64,000 bases of DNA from Annona cherimola (Eukaryota; Streptophyta; Magnoliopsida; Magnoliales; Annonaceae). Where the stretch lies: assembly GCA_030490835.1 (NCBI GenBank), contig CM059975.1:14389579-14453578 (forward strand), read 5' to 3'. The position numbers and the translations under genes were made by a program. Below the pieces are notes generated by a model that saw only the letters and a program-made list of their open reading frames with translations, was not told the DNA's origin and made no database searches. Positions 34,104 to 46,094 of the stretch are shown piece after piece (position 1 is the stretch's first letter; each line of letters starts with the position of its first letter).

Positions 34104-36860
34104 GCTACATTATAAACATTGGATGTGCAGGCCGAATGAAAATGGATTACTTTGACATGACTAGTGTAATTAGTGTGTTAATCTTGTATGGATGTATGCG
34201 TTACCAAGACTTATGCGTAGATTATGTAACCATGAAAAGCTAATTGTCTTGACATTTCCGCACAAAAGTGCGATACATGGAACATGTAAACCTACTGAAA
34301 ATCTGAGCTTTAAAACAAAGATGTTTTGCATATACCTTACAATGCGTAAAACACGTAGTTTGATACACAGAATTGCATGTCCACTGTATCAGTTACTGGG
34401 AAAGTATGCCACTTGAAAAATGTGGTAAGATAATAGTAGTTATAGCAATACCAAGAGTAGAAAATCCCAATGTTCTTCCCTATTGGAGCGTTCATGATGA
34501 TGCGATTTGACAACCAGAAGTATTCATTGTGGAGGGAAGGGTGTGGGCGTAAACTTGGTCAGCCGTATCCAAATTGTTTCTATGCCTGTAACAGCCTCAT
34601 GCAAGTGTTTTCTTCCGATATAATTCCAAGCAGCCAGTGATGCGAGGACAGAGTTGGTATTCCTAGGCCTCCACCAACAGCTCGATTGACAGGCGTAGGT
34701 CATTCATTCATTCTCTCCTGTGAGGCAGAGGCAGGCTGAAATCTAATCACGTCGTAGCACTTCTGCCGAGATAATGCATGCATGTAAGACGCTTTTCTCT
34801 ACCTTTTGAGGAACACGCATCCGTGTATCAAGCTTATCAAGCGTCACGCCTGCACATGGCACATGGCACATGGCTAAAAAGTACTAACTTCCAAAGCAGG
34901 GTGATGAGATTTTACTACAATATTTTATTTTATTGGATCTTGTGAATTAGACTTGTGTTTAATCCTTTGGTTGTTTACATCCATCTCCTCATCCATTGTA
35001 AGGGCACATCTGGAATCTGCTTTTGCCAAATCCCTGCTCTTTTTTGGACTTTTGCTATCTTGACATGAAGAAGCGACGGGCCCTCGAACTAGTAGAGGAA
35101 GGAACAAGGAGATGCATCTCAAGTTATAAAAGGAGAAAGTTCATTGGTAGATGCTTTGTGGCAATCATCAGAAAAGGCAAGTGCATAAAAACAACTTATG
35201 TCATCTGCGCTATTTTTCATGGATAATTGACTGATGCTGAAGATAATATTCGGCCAATTTGTCGAATTGCGCTTGTAGCCAGCATCAACGCCACAAATCA
35301 GATCATAAGTAATATTTCAAATGTGGTTCTAGATTTTAACGTCATTATTTCGTGCAAAAAATCGAAAAGCATATTTTTTAAGAAAACAAATACAGGGAAA
35401 AAAATGCTGGCAACGAGAAAATAATTTACGTATTGAAATAAAAATATAACCGAAAATGAAAATCTCGAAAGGGATAAATCCTAAAATTTCCTTAGAAACT
35501 TAAGATGATCTACAAGATAGGATCAATAGATGCTAAAATGGGAAATAAATTTACATGGTTTGGTCGTAAAAAATCGAGACAAATAACAACTTTTGGATGG
35601 AAAAATTTTATCCAAATAGAACACAATTAGAGAACCAGAGGCGACGGGCTATTAAAAAATATGGTTAGCAAATAGCAACCATTAGAAAAACAACCACGCG
35701 GTCCTCGCTGATGGCATAAATCCAAAGTTGATAAGAACAAAACAAAATCAAGCACTTAGACCTAAGCTTCAGTTCTATATTTCGATGTAAACGAGCATCT
35801 ACAGACTCCCTGAAGTAGCCGAGTTTTCTTTGAATGCGCTCTCCTTTAATTTAAAGCCGGCTAGAAAATTTTTGACATTGGATTTGCAAATACAAGGGGG
35901 AAAACGCAAGAATAAAACATTCCCTTGCCTTGCTGGGAATGAATGTTTCTGTCCCTTCATCGTGGTAGTCCGATTGTCCATGCAAAAGATTCACCCAAGC
36001 CTTTGGAGAGCTTTACAAGATTTTAAGTGGTGAGGAAAATGAATAAACAAGAATAAAACATGGGTAGCGGACATGCCAACAGCAAGCTTTCCCTGCAAAC
36101 CGTTATTTGGACATGTGGAGGAAAGGTGTAGTTTCCAGAGCTTCACCACCAATACTTATCTGTTTTCCACTACCTACCTTACTTTTTTCAATTGTTCCCA
36201 TCATTTTAATTTGGCCCCATTGCACTCTTTATCACACCGATCCATTCCAACATGCTTAAAGGAATTGGATAAATGGTCTTGGTTGCTACTGGCTGTTGTT
36301 TTCTTTCTTTCAAGTGCATGGCAACTGGTGATGTCTTTCACTCCCTGACATCTCATAATGCAGCAAATATGATCTAGAATGACCCTCATCTGAATCAAGA
36401 TTTCCCAAAAAACCCATCTTTCTTGACAGTAAATTGTATCTTCTCTATGAAAACTGAAATTGGAGATTGGACAACAAAAAGGACCCAAGATCTCCCACGC
36501 TACACTTTAAATGTTGCTGATTAAATGAATAACAAATCATTATACACCCAAAAAAAAGGAGCATGAGCTCTAATTGGACTATTATTTCAAAGAAGGTTTT
36601 CCCCCCTTCACTAAAAAGATCCGAAACATAATCTGAACTAGCAGAAGAACTAATCTACAACCGAAAAAGTGGGGCTCCATTAATGAACCGAGGATACAAC
36701 AAATCAAGCCAACCGCAATCTCATGAGAAAGCACCCAAACCCACATCACAAAGAAATGGAACCGAACCCAACGAAATAGAAGCAGAAGTAATGGAAGCAA
36801 AAAAAGAGGGAAACAGAGAAGAACAGAGCAGGAGAGAAGAATCCAGTGTAAGATGGAGAG
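34104..36860. other. Intergenic between HDA2 and PRA1; no gene seen
   Basis: 34104 to about 34450 is probably the HDA2 3' UTR. About 36500-36860 is presumably the 3' UTR of the minus-strand PRA1 gene. Short open frames between have no recognisable similarity or paired splice sites. Confidence 0.45.
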
Positions 36861-37412
36861 TTAAGAAGACGAAGACGCTACAACAGAATACAATCCTCCA
36901 CCGGCCTCCTCATCCTCGCCCAAATCATCCGTCTTCCGCAACGCTGCGTGCACGAGGACGACCGCCGCCCCGATCAGCAGCGACACAAGGAGGTTGAGCG
37001 CGACGTGGGTGAGGAGGAGGGCGACGAGCGTGACCACGGAGAGAACGGCGAGGACGATCCGGTCGTTGATCACGCGGCCAACCACGATGAGGGGCTCGTC
37101 GCGGAGGAAGTAGAGGAAGAGCCAGGCGGCCATCATGGCGACGAAGACGATGAGGGAGATGGGGTGCCAGAGGAGGCTGAGGAAGACGATGAGGAGGACG
37201 ATGATGGTGTAGTTCATGCGGAAGTAGGCGAGGTTGGTGCGGATCCTGAGGATTGCATCGCCGAAGCTGGAAGGGATGCCGAAGGCGTGGAGGTGGGCCA
37301 CCTCCTTCCATGGCCGGCGGGTGGCGAGCGCCGATTTTGCCCGCTCCTTTGCGCCGGAGATGAAGTCGAGAGGCGTGCTTGGGCCCGTCGGGATCGTCCC
37401 GTACGTCGTCAT
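36861..37412 (-). CDS. PRA1F: PRA1 family protein, subfamily F type (intronless)
   Basis: The protein has 183 residues from MTTYGTIPTG. The frame is open for 39 further codons upstream, but that part is Ser/Leu repeats from the (CT)n leader, so the downstream ATG is chosen. Order: Ser/Pro N-terminus, a basic segment KSALATRRPWKEV, the family phrase RTNLAYFRMNYTIIV, then two hydrophobic hairpins (about residues 70-105 and 118-155) separated by FLRDEPLIVVGRVINDR. The tail is acidic (DDLGEDEE) and Ser-rich. Family knowledge: prenylated Rab acceptors are ER/Golgi membrane proteins that act in vesicle traffic with Rab GTPases. Third codon positions are strongly G/C, unlike HDA2 and FRS nearby, which explains the long antisense frame. 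Confidence 0.93.
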   Translation of the reverse strand: MTTYGTIPTGPSTPLDFISGAKERAKSALATRRPWKEVAHLHAFGIPSSFGDAILRIRTNLAYFRMNYTIIVLLIVFLSLLWHPISLIVFVAMMAAWLFLYFLRDEPLIVVGRVINDRIVLAVLSVVTLVALLLTHVALNLLVSLLIGAAVVLVHAALRKTDDLGEDEEAGGGLYSVVASSSS

Positions 37413-37453
37413 TGCTGCAACCCCACTGCAGCTGCAGCCGCAGCCGCTCCAAC

Positions 37454-37480
37454 AGAGAGAGAGAGAGAGAGAGAGAGAGA
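37454..37480. repeat. (GA)n microsatellite in the PRA1 leader
   Basis: On the gene strand it is a (CT)n tract about 45 bp upstream of the ATG, a common plant 5' UTR feature that can affect expression. Confidence 0.9.
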
Positions 37481-37559
37481 TTGGATTGGGCGGGGAGAAT
37501 TGTATACCAGGTGTTTGATTGTTTGACAAAGGAAGAAGAGGTTGGGCTCTTCGCCTCTT

Positions 37560-38660
37560 GAACGGGGGTTAGACTTTTCGTTTGTTTTTAAAAGATTCAG
37601 CGCTGGCTGGCTATGCCTATGAAGGAGAAGACGGACGAAAGAGGGAGGGTCTTCTTCTGTTGCTCTGGCCGGGTATGCTGCTTCATATGCAGGCGCCACG
37701 GGGTTTACGCGGTTTGCTCAAGTTGAGAAATAGGACTAATTTGTTGACCTAATTACACACCAATTCAGGTGGCCAACAGAATTCTATCCCTTGAAATTAT
37801 AGAAATCGTGTGTTTCCCCTCATAATTGTTTTTATTTTGATAATTTTCTCCTTATAATTAAGTTCATCCATTTCTAATTATTGGTCGACACTTATTTAGT
37901 GATAGACACGTTCGTGGGGTCAAAAATCGAAAGGATCATACCATTTATTTACAGCCTTTTCTTTTATGCAAAGGGTGCAATTTACAACACTTAGGTTTTT
38001 CAACTTATTTTTGTTTTTTTTTTTAAGTTCCAAATCATGTATTGTGTTTAAAATTATTTATTTAGTTTAAATATAGAAAATTAATTTGATTAAAAATCTT
38101 AATGATTTATAATGCTAAAAATATAGTTATGAATAATTTCATCCATGCTGCAAATTATATAAAAATTTGATTTAAATGATTTTTGGTATTATATAAATAT
38201 CTATTGAGGAGAACAATAGACGATTTGGATCTTTAAAGAAAATTTTAATTTTTTTTAATGAAAAACCCAAGGGTTACGGATTGCACAAGATTTCATCAAA
38301 GAAAAGACCTCTATTTATTTTGTGTTAATCGATGCCACACGACTCAAAAATCAGAAGGGTTGACCTATTTCTTTTTATCATTGGATCTTGCGGTTGTAAA
38401 TTGGACGGTCCACCTTAGATATGAATAATTGAGGAGGGCGGGGTTTGAGTTGGCTATTTTGTATAATCAATGCGAAGCCACGGCGTGAAATCTCTTGCAC
38501 TTGCGACTGTATTCTATATTCCAGTTTTCCAAGTCTCATGTAAAGATGGGAAGTCGGCACCAGAGAGCTGTGCACACATGGCGTCGGACATAAGCAGGAC
38601 ATAAAAGCATACGGACTGGTGAATATTTCGGCACACGTGGCATTATGTCATATATGCATA
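37560..38660. other. PRA1 upstream flank, AT-rich intergenic
   Basis: No gene is seen. There is a CACACGTGGC G-box-like site near 38630. The rest is AT-rich without recognisable repeats. Confidence 0.4.
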
Positions 38661-38664
38661 GCCT

Positions 38665-39160
38665 TCTTGAAAAAGAGATTTTCGCAAATGATTTTACAAA
38701 GTTTGGAAAAATATTGTATTTTTTTCTTTAAGTTTATTAATGTTGTAAATATGCTCACAAAGTTTACATAACATTATAAACGCATTTCTTTTATTAAGTT
38801 GTTGTCGGAATTTTCTGTAAAATAACGATAATGCCCTTTAAACTAAGTAATATACTTGCAAATTTTCAAATATTGTAGATATATTTGCTATTTCATTATT
38901 TTATATATTTTTATATATATTATTATTTTAAATTTTTTTGAAAAATATGCTTACAACATTTGCAAAAATTATAAGTGTATTAGTTGACTTGGGCACATCG
39001 TTATTTTATTAAAAAAAATTAACAGCGTCATAATGGAAGGGCCCGCATGCAATTTCATACAAACTTTACGGGCATATTTGCAACATCAACAAACTTAAAG
39101 ACACAGATGCAATATTGGTAAAATATTATAGACATATTTGCAAAAATCCCCTTAAAAAAT
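38665..39160. mobile_element. Non-autonomous Mutator-like element with ~150-bp inverted ends
   Basis: The left end has AGATTTTCGCAAATGATTTT then ACAAAGTTT; the right end, inverted, has GGGGATTTTTGCAAATATGT. Further in, TTAAGTTTATTAATGTTGTA pairs with its counterpart near 39085. The same GATTTTTGCAAATATG end occurs on the Pack-MULE at 61219-62356, so they belong to one family. The target duplication is not clear. Confidence 0.62.
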
Positions 39161-39632
39161 ATACAATAATAAGCAGATGGGGTACTTGATCAAACGTTTC
39201 GATTTAGGCTTTTGCATCTAAGAAAACCACTAATTCCACCTTTAGCTTAGTCTTATTTCTAAATTTTTGGAGTTGGATTCGAATTAATAATTTTGTTGGT
39301 TTTAAATAAATACGTTTGTATAAATTTGATTTATAAAAAAAATTAATCAAAAAAATTTGAAACCATGTGGAGGAGGGGCTATGATCAAAAATTATTTTTT
39401 TATATAAACTTTTACTTTATACCATCATGCTGAAAATATTTTTATGCGAACACAATCCTATATAAAATGTTGCATTCGTGATAAAAATATTTTAATTATC
39501 ACGTCTTCATTTCACTTCGAGCACATCGTTTTTAAGTTTGACACTTGGCAGAGGATAAAAAACGATAGGAACATTAACTATTGAAATACATATTCATATT
39601 TTATCTTATATAGTATCGTCACAAGTATTACA

Positions 39633-39873
39633 CCGGTTGGCCACGACCGGTAGTGCCGTCGCGGGAGGACTCGTTGCCTCACATCTGGTTGGCACGAGTT
39701 TAAAATGCACTGTCCACATATTTGTGTGGTTTTTAAATAGTCTCTCCGTGTTAGTGGTGGTTTTACAATTCCCCTGCGTGAGGATTTAGAAAAAATTCCC
39801 TCCTTATTGTGAGACTTATAAACGTACTTAATTGTAGTATCAATTGTCATATTATCCAAATCCCAATAATAAA
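39633..39873 (+). mobile_element. SINE-like retroposon, 241 bp, 10-bp target duplication
   Basis: Flanked by AAGTATTACA at 39623-39632 and 39874-39883. The head has a tRNA-like CCGGTTGGCCACGACCGG and a degenerate B box (GGTTGGCACGAGTTT). The 3' end is A-rich (CCCAATAATAAA). The flanking duplication and tail support retroposition; the promoter boxes are decayed. Confidence 0.68.
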
Positions 39874-39883
39874 AAGTATTACA

Positions 39884-41050
39884 TCGATTCAATTGGGTTC
39901 AGATCGATCCAAAACAATCAGATTTCGTTCCGTGCAAGCATGGATGACAATATATTTTTCATTGACTATGGTTTGGCATAGCTGCGTTCAACAGATGATG
40001 ACAGACATTTTTTTAAAAAATATTTTTTCCACCGTAGATTATTAAACAAAATAATATGATAAAAGCTGTGGGACATGCTGATCACGAGTTAGAAAAACGT
40101 AAAAATCCTCTTGGGTTGTAAGATACGATTGCGTATTATAGACCCAAAAAGCGGTCCGATCCTTTCCTGGACTCACTGGAGCTCAATACAGGGACTAGTG
40201 GGCTACCCCTTTTCTTTAGATTTGGGGGGAAAAAAAAAAAGGGGAAAATTGATCCCCACACAAATACCAAAAGATGTCGTTCATGCCGTGAAAAAAGAAT
40301 AAAAAAGTCTTGGACGTTTTTTTTATTGTAGATGGGACATCCATTGTCAGTCAGTACCCCACTTGAATTGTAGCATGGGTCGCTGAACAGCTATGCATGT
40401 GCATTGTGCAGTGATGACCCACCAACCAACCCCTGCTTTTGCATGGCATGATCGCCATGATGGGGAGAGAAAGCTTTGCACTTCTACTTGCAAAACAGAG
40501 ATGAAAATATACTTGCAAATTCAAAGAAACTCTAAAAGCTAATAGTACTGCATTCTATATGTGCAAAATCTACCAGTTGGGAAAAGCCAGCTTGCTTCGG
40601 ATGTTCCTATCCTCCTAGAAACCGGCATTCACACGTTTTGTTGGGAAACCTAGCCTAGATCAGGAAGGAGGCAAAGGTAAATACAGAGAGCTGCAGAATC
40701 TCCAGGCCACACTGCCAATTGACTTTTACTTTTGCCCACACCATCGAAGCTTTAAGGAATCCGTTATGTCAACATGATAAGAATCGAATGGAGCACCAAA
40801 TTATAGCTACTGTAGCACATGAGAATTCAGGAAATCGCTTCTTCTCATAAAGTTGCTTTGAGTAGCCTACTGCCAACAAGGAAAGTGCTACCCCCGTCCA
40901 TGTACCTGTCCTAACTTTTCTTTGTTTCTTTCTTAAAAAACATTTGATTTACAAGGAAGTATGGTACATTTTTTTTATATATACATATAGAAGTGGACTG
41001 TAATACTGGATTTACTACCATACACTATGCATACCTGCTTCATGCTGAGT
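39884..41050. other. Intergenic and 3' flank of CGLD27
   Basis: No gene or clear repeat is seen. The last few hundred bases probably include the CGLD27 3' UTR. Confidence 0.4.
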
Positions 41051-41700
41051 TTATGGTAGTTCTGGTGCACCATGGAATGCATCTGGTTCAAATGACCGAG
41101 CAGAATCATCATTGTAAACACCAGCTATGACTCTATCTTTTGATGAGCTCTCCATTTCCTTTGGGCTTTCAGTGTTGATGAAGAGAAGAACACATGCTAC
41201 AAGTGAGACTGCCAGACCTATTAGGGTTATTTTCACTCTGCTGAGGACTGGCTTCACCTGAAATGAATGAACCAGATTTGCAAGAAATTAAGGGTTGGAA
41301 CAAGCAAGTTCATTAAACCAATTCTTTCGACATTTCTTGAGGCCATAGGTCTTTTAGGGTTTGGTCCAAATTTCTTCAGTCCACAAGCAACGAAATTGTT
41401 TGGTGGTCTAGAACTTGATGGGATTGGATCCGTGATGAAAGCATTATGTCCCAGAATCATCCACGGTTGACTATCCTAGTCCCCTGTGTGTGTGTGTGTG
41501 TGTGTTCCTTCATAAACATAACAAAAACTGTTTTGTTTTATCACCACTTGGATAACCAAATGATTAACGCAAGTGTAAAAGAGCGTGGAAAGGAAGAAGG
41601 TTCAGGGTTCGAAGTTAGTAGAGGCATTTGCCTCGTTTACCCTTCCTCTCCTAAAGTTGTCCTCTGTCAGTTACTTGGTCGTCCAAGGAGATAAAAAAAG

Positions 41701-41737
<37 letters not shown>

Positions 41738-44454
41738 ATTTTGTACTAGTGATGTTCCAAGATCAATGGACAATAGAATTATATAAACCACTAAAGCAGG
41801 TATACAAATGACAGAAGCAAGAGAGTGGTAGACAAATGGAGGAGACATGTCTGTAGGTCAGTAACCACAAAATTTCCCTAGGTTATACTTTATAACATAG
41901 AGGATGTCTACCGGGTCCAACACATGCCCAATCACTCAAAGCAACGTTCACCAAAAGCAGCTATAGTAAACAATAAGACACTTGGCACTTGGCAGGGTAT
42001 AAAATGAAAGAATAAAAATACCCCTTCAGCACGTATGATTACATGAGATGTTTCTAAAAATCAGCCAAATCCCTATGGTAATCACTCATGAGGCAGCCAC
42101 GCAAGCTAATGAAGAAAAATAGGATCATTGATCTAATTCAACAAGACTGCAGGACGGCTGACGAATGACCAGTAATTTTTTTCTCTTTCTTTCTTTGGCT
42201 AGTGACTTTTAGACTCCCTAGTGGTCCTACACAGATTGCCATAAGTGGAATCATCACAGAACCTCTCTTTATACAACAAGAAACCTGACCTGAATCAATT
42301 TACTTACTGAGAATGAACCAAGAAGACGATCCCGTGCTAAAACTTCAGGTGTCTTCACCCATATCTGGCAGGAAGTGAACATCAGAATTCTGGATTGACA
42401 TACATGCATATCTGCTTGAATCAAATGCCCACTACAGAATGCAAAAAGGGAGCAGGATATGCATAATAGTATGTGGTTTGCATTCATAGGGCAGTCAAAA
42501 ACAATGTTTTAAGAACCAGATGGGATAGGCTACTTTGAACCAATTCAACTGAAAACAGCTACCAGGTGCAAGTGGACAGTAAAAACAACCAAGATTAAAG
42601 AATCAGTAAAAGCAGTCGACCTATTTGATAGTTGATACTATTGATTTTCAGTGTACAACACCTAATGGAGAATACTTTTCAACATTTTCAGTGGACAGAA
42701 ATTTAAAATATTCATCTATCTAATATTATAGATTTTAGAATTCAAAATACAAAATCTAATTATTTGGACATAGATAACAAAAATCTATCTAAAAGCTCCC
42801 TCTAAAAGAAAAACTCATTCTAGCCAATTCCCATAAATCTATATCAAACAAATAGCCAATGAAGTGAAATATAATTATCAAGATGACGTCTTCATAGAGC
42901 TAAAAAGAAAATAGCTCAAAAATACCAAGAAAAATCTCTAATAAATCTTTTACCCAACAAATAAAAATAGCTCAAAAATCCTTAAAATTTCCTTTTCGCT
43001 CATCATTTCCTAGATTTAGGAATCTGTCGACCACTAACAATGCAGCTCCATAAAAGGACATAACTCTAAAGACACGGATGAATTTGGTAATGAATAAAAC
43101 TTTTGATGAAAAGTTTTGGAGAGTAAAAGTTGTCAAATAATGTGATGTGATAGGGGTAATGATGAGTAGTAAAGAGGATAAAATTAAAATAAATAGGTTA
43201 GTTATGTGGATAGTTTTGTAGAAATGATTGAAAAGTAGGATAGTTGTATAGGAAAATGTGAAAAAAATAATTAAAAAATATGATAGTTGTGGAAAGTGGA
43301 AAATGAAAAGTTTTAGATGTAAAAGTTTTAACTTGACATTTTCTATCAATTGCCAAACACACCCGAAATCAAATCAATCAAAATAATGCATCAATGAAGG
43401 TACCTGGCCATCGTACCATCCTGTCTCCTCATCTGCAAAGCAAAACCATCCAACACGGCTTGTTAAGGGAGAATGAAAACCACAGATATTGTGCACAGGA
43501 AACTAACAACGAGCTGTTTAATTGAATGCCCCTTTACAAGCCAAGGATTCCTAGTCCTTTCCGGCGAACATATTTCGGATGGCTCTTGGCACTCTATAGT
43601 TGAAGTCAAAAATACAGATTGAAGAAAAATAAAAAATATATGTATATAAAAATTGTAGAACATTTCCAAAAAAAAAAAAATCTCAGTCCGAGCGACCAAA
43701 GAAGCCGCAAAATACGGTTGAATGCAACTAAATTGCAAATGTCAGCCGTCAAACTGCACACACTCCTTGACTTGGCACCAAAATGAAAACAAAACTTAAT
43801 ATTTGAATTACGACTCAGGACCAATGTAAGCTAAGTGGAAAGTGCTGTTAGCCCAAATTCATTCATTTTCTCTCGTTTAGTTGGGCCATGCACTTCCTTC
43901 CATCCGCGCTTCCAGACGAAGGACAAATGCAGTAGGAGCTTACATTCAACAGTGGCGCTGAGCAACCGATTGCCAACGTATGCCCATCCCAGGTAGATGC
44001 GAACGACCGCCAATGTGACGGCCAAGAGTCCACCAGAGACAGCGCCAAGCGAGCACCTAAGAGCCTCTTTCCCGGGGTCAAGGACGCCAAATCCAGCAAC
44101 GGGGAGGCCGACGAAGAGGGAGAAAGAGGCGCCAGTGATAAGAAGGCGGGAGACGTAGTGGCGGAGATCGGCGGAAGCCCAGGAAAAAGGGACGGAGGCG
44201 GCTAGAGTCTGGTACTCGTTGAGCGGTTGCTGATCGAAGGGAACGGGGCAGTCGGTGTCAGGAGGAGTTCCGTTGCGGAAGGGGGGAGGAGGAGGAGGAG
44301 AGGAAGAGGAGAATCGAGTAAGGAAGACAGGAGGAATGGTGGTGGATTTTCTAGGGTTAGGGTTTAGGAATTTGAAAGGGAGGAGAGAGGGAGGAGATGG
44401 GAGGGGACTCACTTTTGCTGCCGTTGGTACGCCCAACAACGCTGCTGGCGCCAT
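41051..44454 (-). CDS. CGLD27: Chloroplast protein CGLD27 (DUF1230, Ycf36-related), 4 exons
   Basis: Exons 44454-43944, 43432-43404, 42364-42308 and 41257-41051 join in frame to 267 residues. The 29-bp second exon is fixed by the split Tyr codon and reads EETGWYDGQ. Residues ~1-55 are a Ser/Pro/Arg chloroplast transit peptide. The conserved domain opens CPVPFDQQPLNEYQTL. It has two membrane segments (around TGASFSLFVGLPVAGFG and GGLLAVTLAVVRIYLG), the block WAYVGNRLLSATVEYEETGW, then WVKTPEVLARDRLLGSF, and a last hydrophobic helix near LIGLAVSLVACVLLF. Family knowledge: conserved in the green lineage and diatoms, related to plastid-encoded Ycf36; an envelope/thylakoid membrane protein linked to iron nutrition and photoprotection in Arabidopsis and algae. 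Introns 2 and 3 carry a MITE and a SINE. The gene is intact. Confidence 0.94.
41486..41505. repeat. (GT)n microsatellite in CGLD27 intron 3
   Basis: About ten GT dinucleotides, just upstream of the SINE insertion. Confidence 0.9.
41537..41734 (+). mobile_element. tRNA-derived SINE in CGLD27 intron 3, with poly(A) tail
   Basis: An A-box-like GGATAACCAAATGATTAACG resembles the Ser/Leu tRNA type (..GAGTGGTTAA..). It is followed by a B-box-like GGGTTCGAAGTT and a tail of about 33 A's. Flanking repeats AACTGTTTTGT (41526-41536) and AACTATTTTGT (41735-41745) differ at one base. It is inserted antisense to the host gene. An older copy is at 11860-12040. Confidence 0.85.
43075..43364. mobile_element. 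Tourist-type MITE in CGLD27 intron 2
   Basis: Ends near TTTGGTAATGAAT and GCCAAACACACCC. It has the family's TTTTGATGAAAAGTTTT and GGTTAGTTATGTGGATAG motifs in inverted orientation. Confidence 0.68.
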
Positions 44455-44915
44455 AGCCGCGTATAAATCCCTCTGCTGTCACTGTTTCGTCCTTCCCCCT
44501 CTTCCCACTGCCCGCGCTGAAATACTCCTCTTTTCCGGGCCGTTGATTCGGGTTATTTTGGCGCGCGGAATCTGGTGAGAACGTGAGAAGTTATAAAACA
44601 ATTAAAAAAAGAAAAGAAAAAGAAAAACGAAGATTCCACGGTGAGTAAAAAAAAAATTGCGTTAAAGATTTTGAAGAAATGAAATAGAGATGTGGGGTGA
44701 AAAAATGGCATTTATCCCTTGGAGAGAAAAAATATAACACATAAGGTATTTTACATGGAAAAAAATTAAAAAATGTTTACAATGATAATAAAAAAAAGTC
44801 CATAATAGTGATGTAGTTAAATTGTCAAATCATGTTAAAGGTAGGTAAAAAAAATTAAATTTTTATATCTTAACAAACACGTATTGCTGGAAAAAGGAGC
44901 GAAGATACGGCGTCA

Positions 44916-44946
44916 CACGTGTCTACCGCAAAAGTTTTGACACGTG
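44916..44946. promoter_or_regulatory. Paired G-boxes upstream of CGLD27
   Basis: Two CACGTG cores (44916-44921 and 44941-44946), both in the extended form ACACGTGTC, are 25 bp apart and about 470 bp upstream of the CGLD27 ATG. ACGTGTC is the abscisic-acid/bZIP type G-box, and CACGTG is also bound by bHLH and PIF factors. The functional role is inferred. Confidence 0.5.
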
Positions 44947-45284
44947 TCGCGAGAAAATGGGATTCTCCTCTTCTGACCACCAGGCTATGCGGGCCCCAAT
45001 TTTATCAATGTTCCGGGAACAACGTCATTGGTAAGATCTTAAAATGCTATATTTTAGGACCAGATAAATTTATCGCTGAGAAATGGGTCAAATGACGCAC
45101 AAATTAGGTACGACGTGAATGGACGAAACTTCTTCTTTTTCATTCATCTATTCTTTTTTTTTTTTTTTTTTGAAGAGACATCTGTTCGTAATTTTAAATA
45201 ATAATTAGAAATGTTATGTTTTATTCTTATACTTTAATCTTTTTTATTATCTTTTCATATAATTATGTTATTTATTTTCGGGGA

Positions 45285-45650
45285 TGTTCAAGAATGTAGA
45301 ATGAGAACAAATAGTGGGAAATGGTGGAAATAAAAAAAAAATATTTTTATAATTGTGTGATTAATATGAAATAATATGGATAAAATTGGAATAAATATGT
45401 ACAATAGAATATAGTTTATCGGAAAAGTGATTTGAATATAAAGATAAAAGTAGAAAAATACGATTATTATTTGATAAATAGTTGCCCTCGAAAAATATGA
45501 TCCCACCATTTATCATCCTATCACTGATTTGCCATAGTCAAGCATGCTCTCGATTTCATTTTCACTTTATCTCTATTATACAACCTATCATACTTCTCAC
45601 TTTACAAGCTATCATTTCCACTTTTGTATCTTTCCAAATAGACCCTACTT
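45285..45650. mobile_element. MITE of the second AT-rich family
   Basis: Shares TTAATATGAAATAATATGGA and AAATTGGAATAAATATG with the element at 21690-21905. The right half has the complementary motifs, giving loose inverted arms. Limits are approximate. Confidence 0.4.
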
Positions 45651-46094
45651 TATTGACTCGTAATGAGATTTTTTTGTATATGTGTGTGTCTTAATCTTAG
45701 TGATGTTATTTGCATTTACTTCTTTATTTTTTCATAAATTTGAATTTTTCCTAAAATATCCTAATTTGTGAACTTTATTTAGAGTAAAACACTGTAAATG
45801 TGTTTAGGACAAGGACAAATTTTAGGGAAAAGATTGGTGAAAATTTTTTAAAGTATTCATGGTAATAATGAAAAGATATAAAAATGATTATAGATTGGAG
45901 TATTTATATAAAAATTGTGTTAAAAGTATAAGTAAATTTTTTCTTCGTTGCCAAACATGCCCATATATACATGTTAATGAAAGCCAAAGTTTGGTCAGTC
46001 TAATGAAAACTTTAATAATTGTAAATCATGCGGCTTACAATCTCATAGCTAATGAGTTAAATGATTGACATCGTAGAGAATGAGAGATTTGTGT

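Noticed and set aside
36948..37526. 192-codon plus-strand open frame rich in Asp/Glu, and another minus frame
   Set aside because: Shadows of the GC-rich PRA1 coding sequence; repetitive acidic composition results from complementing GC3-rich codons.
37413..37529. Upstream ATG extending PRA1 by 39 codons
   Set aside because: The extension encodes Ser-Leu repeats from the (CT)n leader and is absent from the family as I know it.
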